In this document: piece by piece, positions 46,766 to 59,400 of the stretch
Numbering within the stretch: position 1 is the first letter of the stretch
Layout of the letters: the number at the start of each line of letters is the position of its first letter
Position numbers and translations under genes: made by a program
NCBI GenBank assembly: GCA_037176845.1
Contig: JAYKXP010000074.1
Span: 62,001-126,000, forward strand
Direction: 5' to 3'
Source: Paramarasmius palmivorus
Lineage: Eukaryota; Basidiomycota; Agaricomycetes; Agaricales; Marasmiaceae
DNA: 64,000 bases
The notes under the pieces: generated by a model
Told to the model about the DNA's origin: nothing
Databases searched by the model: none
The model's input: the letters and a program-made list of their open reading frames with translations, nothing else

Positions 46766-48460
46766 ATGCTATTGTTGTACGCAGTTGCCCGTCCAATACT
46801 CGTTTCAGAATCATCTGCAAATTTGAACCTCTCGTCTCCGTCTCTAAACCCATTTGCACCACCCTGCGACGACATCAACAAGTGCAGGACGGTTGCTGAT
46901 ATCCTATGGAACTGTTACTCCGTCGTCCTGCTCTGCACTTGGGTGGCGATACATCCCAATGTTCCTCGAGTAGGGAGCCATCTGGGCGTCGTTCTCCTCG
47001 AATATGGGTTGATCATATTCGTTGCCCTTGTTACCCCAGAACTGATGGTCCTGTGGGCGCTACGTCAGTGGCTTTCAACTCGCAAGGTGACTAGGAAGTA
47101 CAAAGGTGACTCTTTCTATGCTAGACTTACCTTTTATCAGCGCTCATTCAATTGCAAAGCATATGGATGGACTCAATGTCACGCTTTCCTAGTCATTATG
47201 GGGGGTTTTGCTCTTTATGATGGGGACACCTTCCTCACCTATCTGTGGGACGCGGATCATTTTAACGATCATCTCAGCCCAGACAACGTGGAGGTAGCTG
47301 GGCTGGAGGATCAGTGCGAGTTGACGATGAGGATTGCAGTGAAACTCGAGGGAGGTGACTATCAACCTGGGGATATGCAGACCCCGTTTTCGGTATGTGC
47401 TGCCTTAATGCTATAGATACCGATCGCTTACATAAATGACTAGAACGCGGATATGGCTACAGCAAAAGAGATCTACAACAATTACTCCTGCCTCTTGGAA
47501 TATCTGGTTGCCAATGGGTACATCGGTATCACCGGCGATGAGATCAGAGACCGGGGGAACGGCGACGCCCTGTCCAAAAGTATAACGGCACTTCAGGCGG
47601 GCTGGTTCATCCTTCAGTGCATCGCACGAGCTTTGCAAGGCCTTGCAGTCACCGAGCTCGAGATCATCACATTTGCGTTCGCGATACTGAGTTTCGTGAC
47701 GAGCTTTTTCTGGTGGCACAAACCATTGCGGGTCCGCAGGCCGGTGCGTGTCATGTTACGTCGCCAGCCTATTCCAAAGAAGAAGTTGCCGCATACCACT
47801 CGATGCAAGAAGGTTAAAAGTGCATTCACAAGACTCTCGAGGGCAGTCCATACACTTCTTGGAGAGATCTCGGCCTACATCGAAGCGGATTATCAGACCC
47901 TTTCACGGGAAATACCCTTCACTTTCCTTCGGCGGAGAGCGTTTGCACCTCTATACCCATTCGCCTCACTTTCAGCCAAGTATCGAGATATTATCATGGG
48001 TTACGACAGCGATGTCTGCCGTTATCTATTCTCATCTAGACTCAAACGTGATCGTCCCCGGCATCGTCTTGCTCTATACCCCGTTTCTATCATATTCAGC
48101 GCGATACACTGCATTCCATGGTTCTTCACATTCCCGACTCTACTAGAGCAGGCACTATGGCGTATAGCTGCAGTCATAGTTGTCGCTTCCTCCATCTCAA
48201 CGGGAATCCTACATCTGGGTTACCACGGGCTCTTGCATAGAATCGAGGCCTCTAAGAAGGCTTCACGATATCTACTCGTGATGCTCTTTGTTGTTGCCGC
48301 AGCATGGTATTTACTGGTGTTCCTTCAGTGCATCATGTATGCACTTTATGTCGTGGCTCGACTAGTGGTCATTGCGATATCGCTCACAGCCTTGCGAGAT
48401 CTGCCTCCTACTGCCTACGAAGCGATCCAATGGAGCAGCTTTCTTCCCCACATTGAATGA
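46766..48460 (+). CDS. Multi-pass membrane protein of the ILWNC/WWNKP family (copy G)
   Basis: Exons 46766-47105, 47160-47392 and 47444-48460 give 529 residues; the introns are 54 and 51 bases. The first intron is a multiple of three without a stop, so an unspliced reading stays open; splicing joins RKYK to AYGWTQCHAF as in the siblings. The start MLLLYAVARPI has a signal-like hydrophobic run. Motifs are CDDINKCRTVADILWNC, CTWVAIHPNVP, VTPELMVLWALRQW, IMGGFALYDGDTF, GDEIRDRGNGD, WWHKPLRVRRPVRV, LFSSRLKRD, CIPWFFTFPT and AIQWSSFLPHIE. The second half has about five membrane segments. A decayed tandem duplicate follows at 49780. Confidence 0.8.
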
Positions 48461-49779
48461 CCTGCTCAGTCTGTTGCTGTGTATCTGGCTTCTGGAGGAG
48501 CTTGGGTTCGTACTTGTACTTTAGAAGTGGACTATTGCATGGTATGGCGGTGGTTTTCTTATAAACAAAAGTCAATGTATTTATCGACTCCCGAGCATCA
48601 TGCACATGCTCTCCTTTCCTGTCAATCGGAACTTAATTATCTGTTTTCCTTACGTTCTCGGTCCTTCCGGTACGACCCGTACACACGAGGTATCAGGACG
48701 ACCTTGCAGCCTTGACCATGGTATGTCTACTGATCACAAAGCGAGATACAATCTCTGATAGCCCTCCCCCGCAGATCTTGCGTTCGTTGCGGGTTGGGTC
48801 TGAAATTTCTTCGATGTCGGCACTACATAGAAGATATCCCGTGAACCTTGAGCGCTGAGGGTCGAAAACCCAAGACTCAGCAGTTGTGCCTTCGTTGATC
48901 TCACAAGTTGTAATTGAATCGAAGGAAGGCGCGTGGGTCGAGGAATATCAGAAGACGAGAGGCGGGAATGCTCACGAGACAAAGAAGGTGGGTAGTAGCC
49001 TGGCTAGCCCGGCTTTACACAGAAGATCGTCGTTCTGTAGTAAATAAATTTAAAAAGAGGAGAAAGCAACAAGGTCACATGATCTCGTCGGGAACTGCCG
49101 TTCCAGAAATCCCACTGTCGACGGTAGGATCTTAAAAATTTCGACCCTTTCCGAACCCTTTCTGCCTCAATTGCAAGCCGCGTTTTCAAAACCTCATACT
49201 CAAAGGCATTCATGATGATCACGCCTGGGTCGCAAAGTGCGTCTATTCGATCACCTCATGCTTTCCTAGTACCGAAAATTTCTCCGGCAGATAACCAATC
49301 GGATTCACGCAGACACAATTACCTGTCCGTTTCCTGCTACGACACTTCGGAACAACCTTTGTTACAATGAACGCTGAGGCTGCGAATATCGTTATTACAC
49401 CACGCAGAAGATCCTCGACTTTTGCTATTATTGCTTGCAACGCAATTGGAAGCTGTTATTTTGGATTAGGAATAGAAGGACTCTTGGACCACGCCGAGAC
49501 TCGGTGTTAGCTGATCGCAACCCTTATACGCTGGCGGTGAATGGTGAGTAAGGGGTTTTTAGCCCTAGTTCACCTATTAATCAACCTTCTCTACGGTAGA
49601 TATGCGCACTTTTCACGATTCCCAGTCAAAATTGAAATGAAGACTCGGATTCCCTTGGAAAAGATGATACCCTATCACACTACCTCTAGCCCATCCAGCA
49701 AGAACATATCCAGACTTGAATGCCCTCTCATCCCCGGAATCCCCTTCTATGTTTGGAACGACATAACCGAATACAGAGC
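48461..49779. other. 3' flank of copy G and leader of relic H
   Basis: 48590-48830 aligns with 50820-51080 downstream of relic H (CACATGCTC, CTGTCAATC-like, TTCCGGTACG-like, CAGAT..TTGCGTTC), showing that the duplication includes the 3' flank. No gene is supported on either strand. Confidence 0.5.
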
Positions 49780-50880
49780 ATTGCCGATACTACTACGGTG
49801 TCGTGCTCTGCATTCGAGGGGCAATCTACTCCGGTGGGCCTTGAGTAGGGCGACATGTCGCTATCGTTCTTGAATATCCTTCAGGCACGTCCTTCGCATT
49901 CGACCCTAGAACTCACGAGCCTGTGGGCCCTTCCTCAGTGGCTCGGAAGCGCAAGAGTAAGTCCTCTCAGGCTCGTGACATTTGACGAATACTCATTCAA
50001 ACGCACAGAATATGGACCGTCGGGCCTTCATGGTCATTGCAGAAGGGTCTTATGACGCATATGGCCTCATCGCGTACCTTTGGAACTACAGATAATTTCA
50101 ACGCCCATCTCAAGACAAAGGCGTGGAGGTATTAGACTGAGGAGAGCACTGCAAGTTATCGATGGGGGTTACAGCGAGAACAGAGCAGGATTATGGTTAC
50201 CAGCATGAAAGTTCTCGGTATGTGTTGCCCCTCGTGTTCCGGACATCAAACGCTTATCCAACTAGTAGAAGCAGGACAAGACTATAGCAGACCAGATGTA
50301 TGAAAGATACTCATGCTTATTGACATACAAAGGTCACATAAACATAACTACCGATGAGACTGAGGAAATGGTGACGCCTTGCCCAAATCTATCACGGCCC
50401 TCCGCAAAGCCTCAACACTCGGGTTCACGATACTGACGAGCTAGCCAAATCATTGCAGGACTGCAGGCTGGTGCGTGTCATGTTACGTCGACACTGTCCC
50501 GTTCCAAAGGAACACTGTTGCATACCCCGTGTCATTCCTGGAACGATCCGTAGACTGCTAGAGGTCTCAGCTTAACTCCAACTTGAAGCGGACCATCATA
50601 TCCTTTCGCAGGAAACACCCTTTATTTTCCTTCAGTGAAGTCTTCATACCACTATACCCGTTCGCCTCACTTTATCACCCAGTACCGGATCTAGTGATGA
50701 ATGCAAGAGCGATATCTATTCTCCTCTTGGATGTATTCGGCCAAGACTGCAACTCCTGCTTTGGAAGTGCGCTAGATGGCATTATGATGAACGTCTTGCC
50801 AGTCATGAACATCATGTATATTTGTCGATCCTGGGTGCTATGCACATGCTCAATTCTTCCTGCCAATCTAATTTAGCACA
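49780..50880 (+). pseudogene. Relic tandem duplicate of copy G (copy H)
   Basis: Ordered remnants of the family gene with many indels: a TCGTGCTCTGCA..GGGGCAAT segment (VVLLCTWVAI), LWALPQWLGSAR with its splice donor (49926-49970), EYG followed by a damaged HAF motif (50008), TTDNFNAHL (50090), YERYSCLLTYKGHINITTDE (50300-50360), GAC.CCTTGCCCAAATCTATC for DALSKSI, and PLYPFASLY (50650-50680). The segment from about 50710 to 50830, covering the last membrane segments, is largely deleted. The 3' flank resumes alignment with that of G. Clearly non-functional. Confidence 0.8.
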
Positions 50881-51739
50881 TTCCTGTCCCTATTCCCCTC
50901 ATGTTCGGTGATTTCGGTACGGCACAACATGGCCCCTTACGCTCGGGGACCCTGGAAGGCAATCCATCGACGATGGTATGTTCATTGACCACAGGGATAC
51001 TACTAGTTCTCATGGTGTCTTCCCCAGATTTCTTCCTTGCGTTCATAGCGGTCGGCTTCGAAACGTTGGCATCATGAACATCGTGCAAACCTTGAGGCAT
51101 CGTTAACCCGATTAGGACACCTCCAGCGACGCAAGTTACAGCATAGCTTGAGCCATGCACAACGATGGTTTACCATTCGTATTCCTGAGATAAGGCATCG
51201 CTGTCGGTGAAATTTCGCTGTCGAATCTGTTCACCGCGGAACTAACCAGCCATATCACAGGAAAATGACATATAAACGTACGCTTTGTAATTTCGCTATC
51301 TCTCACTTTGCATGTACTACACGAACCGGTCCCCGGGTTACTAATAAATCTGGAAGTATTTGATTGACAGCATGCACAGAAGGAAGCGAGACGGCGCTGA
51401 TGTGGGTATACACCATGGAGGATTTCGGTAGGTTTGGAGTGCTAGTCCGCAATCTGCTGACGATCTTGATCTCTTGTGAAGCTCACTGACTGTGATTATA
51501 TCAGATTTTGAATCCATTCTTGAAATATACCATACTACTGCTCCGGACCTACGACGCAAGTAATTGTTCTTCTGTGATCGACGGTGATTCGCTGACATTT
51601 GATGTAGCGCACATAATTCACCATATTGATGAATTGTAGTCGCAATGTGATATGAAAGTCGATCTGCCTCGCGAAAGCCGTGTGTTTTGGTGCTATTTCT
51701 TCTGCGCTCCCGAGTCTCTGACCCCAGCCGTTGAGCGCC
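50881..51739. other. Intergenic region between relic H and copy I
   Basis: The left 200 bases are the duplicated 3' flank of G/H. The rest is the promoter of copy I. Short frames on both strands show nothing recognisable. Confidence 0.4.
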
Positions 51740-53519
51740 ATGTTACTTTTGTTTGCTCTTGCTCGTCCTATACACCTTCACACCTTTGCGGAAGCAAACC
51801 TCACGGCTATCGGCGAACTCGACCCTTCTACCTCTCCTTGCGACGACATCGATAGGTGCAGGACCATCTCCGACATCTTATGGAACTGTTACTCTGTCGT
51901 TCTCCTCTGTACTTGGCTTGCAATACACCCAGATGTTCCCAGCGTTCATGACAGCGTCACAGTGGTCCTCATGAAATACGGTTTAATTGTCTTCATGGCC
52001 ATCGTTGCTCCCGAGTTAATGGTCTTGTGGGCCCTGCGCCAGTACGTGTCTTGCTACAGGATTGCAAACAAGTATAAAGGTGCGAAAATCGACCATTGTA
52101 TCGTCGAGCTGTTGCTGAATCGTGGCAGGCTATGGTTGGCAGAAGTCCCATGCCTTTCTGGCTCTCATGGGAGGTCTTGCGCTGTACGATGGCGATCAAT
52201 ATGTGTGTCACCTTTGGGATAGGAAACACTTCGATGAATACATCGACCCAACGGACAGACAGTTCCGTCGCAGCCTTAAGGACAACGGTTTCGAGATGAG
52301 AGTTGCCGTTGGAATAGAGAAACAACTAGGGTTCGATGAGATAGATTTGGATCTGAACAATGAGCTATCAGAAGTACGTTGACTCAAGAACTCACCTTGG
52401 GGCAAACCTAATTCATGACCCTCGCAGAAGTGTCATGAAGGCTACGAACGGGCTGATGCAATCATTGCCAAGGAACTTCGGGCCAAATATTCCTGCTTAT
52501 TGGAGTTTCTGCTAGCACGAGGCTACATCAATCTAACCGAAGACGAAATCAAAGACAAGGGACACGCCGACGCCTTGTCGAAGTCCATTGCGATTGTCCA
52601 AACATCGTGGTTTATCCTACAATGCTTCGCCCGGGCCGCACAGGGTCTTGATGTCACTGCAATTGAGGTCGTTACGTTTGCCTTTGCAGTTCTTAATTTC
52701 GTGACGTATTTCTTGTGGTGGAACAAACCGTTGCGCGTGAGGCACCCGGTGCGCGTCTACTGGATGCCTTATCCTCGCAATAACTCGAAGAGAGAGGTCG
52801 TAGTGAAGAGTGTCGCGGATATGAAGCCGTGGGAAGTATTCAAGATATTGTTCAGAAAGCTAGGTGACACGATCGTCCGCTGGTTCCAAGCTACCAGGTC
52901 GGAACTCCGTGCTGCTGCTGACTATATCGCAGAAGACTACAAAGCACTTTCTTCCGAGAAAGTTTTCTTCTTCCTACGGTACCCACAACGATTCCCGATT
53001 TTCGCACCTCTCTATCCTATCGCCGCATTGTGTACTCGGTTCCGCGACCTCGGCGCCGGATGCGAAAGCGATGATTTTCGCTATCTTTTCTCTTCCAGGT
53101 TACAACACGATCCCCCCCAGATTTACGCCACGGTCTACATGGCTGCAGTCCTCTTTGCAGCGATACATTGCGTTCCGTGGTTCTTCCACTTCCCTACGGC
53201 AATCGAACAGCTACTGTGGCGAATCTCCGCATTTCTAGTGACTGTGGCCCCTATTGTTTTCCTGTGTCTGCACCTATCAGGCATACACATTCTCAGACCA
53301 ATGGTAGACAAAGCCCACCGGGGGCCACTTGGAATTCTAGGGACAGTGGTGATCACATCCGTTGGTGTTTTCTGGATTCTTCTTATTTCTTCTATGTACA
53401 TTTTCTACGTGGGGGCGCGATTGGCGTTGATCATCCTTGCATTGACGACGTTGAGAGACCTGCCACGAGATGGGTACGAAGCTGTGGATTGGAACAAATT
53501 TTTACCTCATATCGGATGA
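51740..53519 (+). CDS. Multi-pass membrane protein of the ILWNC/WWNKP family (copy I)
   Basis: Exons 51740-52079, 52129-52373 and 52428-53519 give 558 residues; the introns are 49 and 54 bases at the conserved sites. Start MLLLFALARPI. Motifs are CDDIDRCRTISDILWNC (about residues 34-50), CTWLAIHPDVP, IVAPELMVLWALRQY, YGWQKSHAFLALMGGLALYD, CHLWDR, YSCLLEFLLARGYINL, EDEIKDKGHADALSKSI, QTSWFILQCFARAAQGLDV, FVTYFLWWNKPLRVRHPVRV, YPIAALCTRFRDL, FRYLFSSRLQHDPP, HCVPWFFHFPT and AVDWNKFLPHIG. It is the best-preserved copy and a good reference sequence. Expected topology: short signal-like N-terminus and about seven membrane segments, with a variable soluble loop between WWNKP and LFSSRL. Confidence 0.85.
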
Positions 53520-54765
53520 GGCATACGCAGTAAGCCATCTATTTGATATTCATAAGTCTTCGTGCTTATCGCACGGTAGAAAGCCTTTCTACTCGCGCTG
53601 TCATCGCTTGGTAATGGTAGCTGGGATCGAATGTCGATGTTTGTACAGCCCAAGAATCGGACCTAAGGAATGTAGTTACCGTCTAGTACGAGTGCATGGT
53701 TTGTGAATTCAGTAGAACTTTCTCACACTTTCTGGTTCCTTCTCCGAGTCGTTGTTCCGTGCTCCTCCACCTCTTACTCCGATTCTCTACTTCATTACTA
53801 GTGCTTAAAACATTCTACTAGATAGTTCACTGGACTCAGATATAAAAGCTAGCTAGTGTCCCGTAGGAGGAAGCAATAAATCAGCATTTAATCCACAACA
53901 GAGCCACGACGCGACGCCCCAGCAAGTCGAAACATTCAGGATCGCGTGATCGCGGCGTTACTCGAAGTTCATTAAATCGTGACATGTGACATCACACACT
54001 TCTTGATCTTTCACTGTTCACATCTTCGTGCACACGCCTCAGAGGCGATACAATTGGCTTGCGGTTCAGACGGCTCCAAGGATCTGCCAAATACATGCAC
54101 TGACGCGTGCCAGGGAATCCGCCGTCCGGAATGTTTGGGTAAGTTCTTAGTTGGGCTACAAGTTCAGTACCTTTCGTGGTTCAGCAATGCTTTTTCTACA
54201 GATAGTGCTGCTCTCATGCAAAGACAAATCTCAGAGATAAATTATGTTTGTTTTAAGCTGCCTCGTAGGTGGCTAACACAGGAACATGTCCGAGGCACGC
54301 CGCACAGAGTCTGTCCTGATGCATTTACGCTCCTACTAGTAGGACGGAGGCTGCCAGTGATATTATGATAACCTATTATTGGTACAGTCTCGTTGTGCTC
54401 CCGAGAAGAAGCAAGAGGACGCTTATGTTTACAGGATCTCAGCTTCCACGATTTGAGCGGTGTGATTGTGCATACGTTCTGGTAATCAGTTGAATGTGCA
54501 CGGAGAATACTAGTTCCTTTCATGTTTTTGGCGTCAATCACACCATTGTAGCTATAGGATCTCCAAAGAGCTGTTGATTCGTTTCCGCATCGAAAAAGCG
54601 CGGATTTCTAGAATTCTTTGATCGATTCTCATTCGCTCGAGCGCTCAGGAACACTGGAAGTTCGTCGTCTCTTTGCCTCACGAAGAACGCATGTTTCTAA
54701 AAATCGATTTCATAAAAGCTCACTTTGTTGTTGTTCAGATTCTTGGCTACCATAACTTGGGCTTC
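53520..54765. other. Intergenic region between copies I and J
   Basis: A frame at 53979-54368 (+) contains GSDGSKDLPNTCTDACQG and a plausible GTAAGT..CTACAG intron near 54138-54201, but it has no start codon and no family. Otherwise promoter and leader of copy J. Confidence 0.35.
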
Positions 54766-56470
54766 ATGTTACTCCTCTTTGCTCTAGCATGTCCCGTATA
54801 CTTGAACACTCTCGTGGAGTCGAACGTGACGACAGTCAACGACTCTTCTACATCTCCTTGCAGCGACATAAACACCTACCGTACCATCGCCAATATTTTG
54901 TGGAATTGTTACTCGGTCATTATCCTTAGCACCTGGGTAGCCGTGCATCCGAATGTTCCAAGACACAACGATCATCTGATGGTGGCTTTCATCAAATATG
55001 GGTCCATTTTTTTCATGGCAATTATCGCTCCTGAAGTGATGATCTTGTGGGCCTTGCGCCAATGTGTATCGTGCGGGCGCATCGTAGAGAAGTATAAACG
55101 TGAGTACTTTGGCCTATTTTTCTCGATATGCTGCTGGCATTTTTGGATAGGATATGGCTGGAAGAAGTGTCACGCCTTTCTAGTTCTCGTGGGCGGCCTT
55201 GCTCTATACGACGGCGATGATTATGTGTCACCTTTGGGACGGAGAGAAATTCAACGACTCTATCAAGGACAATAGTAGATTTCTAGGGAATCAGGATGGA
55301 CAGGAGATGAGGATTGCGACCGGGATATTAAACGGGAAAACATTCAAGCAGATCGAAAAAGACTTTCACTCCGATACACCCTCGGTACGTTCAGGATTCT
55401 CAGCGATCCTCCAATGCTGCTCAAACGTTATGATTTATGATGACATTTCTGCAAAGGAAATCTACAGCCGATACACCTGTCTATTGGAATTCCTTCTTGC
55501 AGAGGGTTATATTCACATAACCGAAGAGGAAATAAAAGACACAGGACATGCCGATGCGCTTGCAAAAGCGATTGCGATTGGCCTGACCGGATGGTTTATT
55601 TTACAGTGCTTCGCTCGGGTGGCACAGAGACTGGACGTTACCGCAATTGAAGTTGTTACGTTCTTTTTCGCGGTCCTCGATTTCGCGACTTTCTCCTTAT
55701 GGTGGCGCAAGCCTTTGCGCGTTCGACACCCGGTTCGCGTGTACTGGCGGCCATATCTTCGAATACCGCTGGAAGAACCTCAGACAAAACAAAGTCTGCT
55801 GAACAGATTCAGTAAACTGATCCACCGCTGTTGGGAGGGAATCCGCGAATTGTTCAACGCCATGGCATTTTATACTGGGAAAGATTACGAAAAGCTCTCG
55901 GAAGAGAAAATATTCTTTTTTCTAACGTGGAATATAAGGGGGTGGCGAATATGTGTGCCATTCTACCCCTTTGCTGCCTTGTCCACCCGATTCCGTGATC
56001 TTGGCACAGGTTGCGAAAGCGACGATTCGCGCTACCTCTTCTCATCTAGGTTGGACCATGATACTCCCAGGATATATGCTACAGCCTATGTTGTAGCGGT
56101 GATTTTTGCTTCCATACATTACATCCCCTGGTTCTACCAATTTCCCACTATATTTGAGAGTTTGGTATGGCGCTGCTCCGCAGCTGTTGTGGCCTCGACT
56201 CCGATTATTTTCAGCGCGCTACACCTGACAGGTAAACATATTCTCGCCCCAATGATCGCACACTACCCTCACGTGATTCCTGGGATATGGGCAAACGCAA
56301 TTATTCAAGTGGTCGGGGCATTATGGATAGCAATCGCAGCATCTCTCTTCACGGTCTATGTAGTTGCACGGTTAGCCCTGATTGTCCTGGCATTGACAAC
56401 CCTACGAGATCTCCATCGAGATGGGTACGAGACTGTGCAGTGGGACATGTTTTTGCCCCACATCGGATAG
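54766..56470 (+). pseudogene. Membrane-family gene with a 2-base frameshift (copy J)
   Basis: Exon 1 54766-55099 and intron 55100-55150 (51 bases, no stop, ends GGATAG) follow the family plan. The frame breaks at 55221-55230: the sibling sequence TATGTGTGTCACC reads TATGTGTCACC here, a loss of one GT. Upstream frame: MLLLFALACPV, TYRTIANILWNC, STWVAVHPNVP, IIAPEVMILWALRQC, YGWKKCHAFLVLVGGLALYD. Downstream frame, open to 56470: CHLWDGEKFNDSI, SAKEIYSRYTCLLEFLLAEG, EEEIKDTGHADALAKAI, WWRKPLRVRHPVRVYW, LFSSRLDHDTP, YIPWFYQFPT, TVQWDMFLPHIG. The usual second intron is not obvious; a 72-base in-frame GTACGT..CAAAG candidate exists at 55385-55456. The deletion is in a dinucleotide repeat, so a base-call error is as likely as a young pseudogene. 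Confidence 0.6.
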
Positions 56471-59400
56471 ATCGAGAAATCAGTAAGTTTCCATCTAAAA
56501 CTCAGTACCTCTGGTCCTTATTACCATACTAGCTAGTAGCAAACGCAGACCCGTGTCGCACCGACACCGAGGCGTTATATACGCAATACAACCGGGGGGC
56601 ACGCTAGGCATGTCAGCAGTGGAAGTGCAGTCCAATGTAGTTTACTGTGATTTAGGGAGAATGATGATGTATTGATAGTAAATCATGCCATATCTCTATA
56701 TATCCGTGTCATTCAATATTTATCAACGGAACGAGTTCTTTCCTCACATCGCGTGAAGCATTGTATCAGGTTATCCTACAGGATTTTAAATCTCGGGCCC
56801 ACACGGTCAGTACGTAGAGGAAACCGGATACACAACCTCAGCGAAGAAGTTACGCAACAGGCCAGTACTCCAGTGCTTGGCTTTGTGTACTTATTTGATG
56901 TTCAGCCTGAGAAAGATTCCATATGCGCATCATATCAGATCCATCTCTCGCCTAATTCCTAGTACAAAATATGCTTTATAGCAAAAAACTTAGGAAATTG
57001 AGACTCAACGCGTCGAAGATCGCGTGCCGACCGCGTGACTACTGACCGGAGCAGGTCAGGTGTGCGTGACGTCTCGACTCTCGATGACATTTCCAATTAG
57101 CAAATGCCACGCGTCGCTTTTTCCGCATCTTCCACGTCCTCGTTCACTGTCAACTTCCAATCCATTCTTGCACGGTAGCCGTTTTCACGGAAAACACGGG
57201 CAAATCAACAGTGTCATATTATTGCAATAATATTGATGAGCTCGATTTCCCATCGACTTCAACTTCCGGTCTATATCACATGCACAATCGTACGTTAAAG
57301 TAGGTCCTTTGTCTATTACTCTCCCAATAACTGATGAATTTGAATTGGCCTAGGCCTAGGAATTCCTCACTCGTGGAGCGATAATTCCCCAAAGACACGA
57401 GTACAAGGATAGCACGATCGGACACACTAACATTGGTATAAACGTTGAAAGCCGCCTTTTTAAGGTTCAATCTTCACATACAAGCGGGTTAATTGGCGTA
57501 CACGAGGAAGAATGCAACGCGGGAAGAACAATCGCTCACTGGCTCAGGGATGCTGGAATGGCAGTACGATCTATGCTGCCTGGTCTACTACATTATAAGA
57601 GCATGGAAGCCCGAGGCTGGTCGTGCTCTCCGTGGATGTTACGAGCTCCAGAACGGCATTCCGGGTCGAAGGAACACCGTCTGATCACTGGAGGAGTCGC
57701 TAAAACATCGGAAAGAAAGGTTTTCGGCCTTTGAAAGAGGTCCGTCTCGCTAGCATGGTAAGCGCCACGCAGCAGTGTCATTTGAACTATGTTCATACGA
57801 TTACCAGGAACCTGGCTATGATTTCCGTCTGAGTTGGCAGATATTCTCTTCTCAGCCACGTCCCTAGGATCACGGTCTCTGAGATATAGGTTCCGCTACC
57901 TCTCCTCGATGGTGACTGGCGGAGACCTAACCCGAACAAAATCTGTTCGGATGTTCTATCCGTCTACATCTAAGGTCTACGCCTTCAATTATTCTCTCAC
58001 TCAGACCTATTACTCCGTCCACGACCTTTACGAGAGGACCCAGCGGGAAGAAACTTGGGGACCATGCGGCTCGGTTCATGTACGATCCTTCGCCTTCTCT
58101 TATGAAAGATGCGGCGCTGAATATGTTTCTTGCCTTGACAGATGCGGGCAGAGGACATCACCCGGAGAAATATAATACCGCAAAGCTCTTCTTTGACAGC
58201 TTAGATGGGTTTACTTGCGCCACTCTGTTCCTCCAGTCTCGTAGAGCTCAAAGTTCTTCCCTTAACGTTGAACTTCACGTTAACAACTACGACTTGCATG
58301 ACGTCAAGGACGGAAATTGATTCACACCCATTTCAGGGATATCTGAGGCCTGTGAACCACAAGAAGTATGATGGATTGCAGGTGTAGAACGTTGAAGGCC
58401 ATTTGGGGCGATCTCTGGAGATGTCGTAGGAGACTCCTCATACCTCGATACCTTGATACTGGTTTTGAGCACCAACTCTAGGTGAGTTTGTAGCAATCAT
58501 TGATGTTTTTGCTCCGCCATTCAATCAGGGCTGATATCGTACTACGACACTTCTTCACAGGACCATCAATCCGACAGCATGAACACGTCAAGACCTAACG
58601 TCTTCAAAATCAAGTACTCAACATCTTTCAGACGTTGGCGTGAGCTTGGGGCTCAATAGATGATGGTGTTCTAGAATGAACAATAGACCGGCGGCGTTAG
58701 GCTGTTAAGCTGAGGTATGTTTTCATTGGTCTTGTGCCACTCATTTCAAAGAAGGTTTATTCTTGTGGTGGCTTAGGTAGGTGCTCCGCCATTACTCTCA
58801 CTTCCACGAGGCGATGTGATATACATATAGCTTGGCTCGCATCTGCGTCGACGGATATCGATTGGGCCAAGAAGCATTACTTATGGGCGAATTCCCCTAC
58901 TACTGCGTGAAGTAAGGTCTCTCGTTTATTATCCGAGCTTATGGGTGCAGGTTTGATTCCAAAAGGGCAGCTCTGCAGGTATCCAGGGGTTTGGAAAAGC
59001 CATTACGCCCCGTTGCGAGAACTCGAGTTTCAGAGAAAGCTTGCGTTCATACGGACTCTCGAGAAACAGATTGTTGGGGAAATGTTTCTGCGGGTATCTA
59101 CGAGACCGGTGAGCGTAACGTTCATGAAAAAACCCATTTATTCATTCATAGACGGAGGGCGTTATAGCAGCGGCAGGCACATCAATGAGGAATGATGATG
59201 AAACCTCCTCGGGGTATTTGAAAAACTTCGAGGACTTACAGGGACGAGTAAACGGAGATTGCATTTCTTTCATTCGCATCTCGCGAAGACGCCAATTCGC
59301 GATGGGAACTGTCCCGCTTGCAGCCACCGATCAATGTCGTCTGTCTCGGCCGCCTTTTGTTGAGTCAATTGAAAGGTAGGGCTTGTGAAAAAGATACTCT

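Noticed and set aside
53979..54368. Frame with GSDGSKDLPNTCTDACQG that recalls a Kazal-type inhibitor
   Set aside because: There is no ATG or signal peptide, the Cys spacing does not complete a Kazal domain, and the splice candidate leads to a featureless tail.
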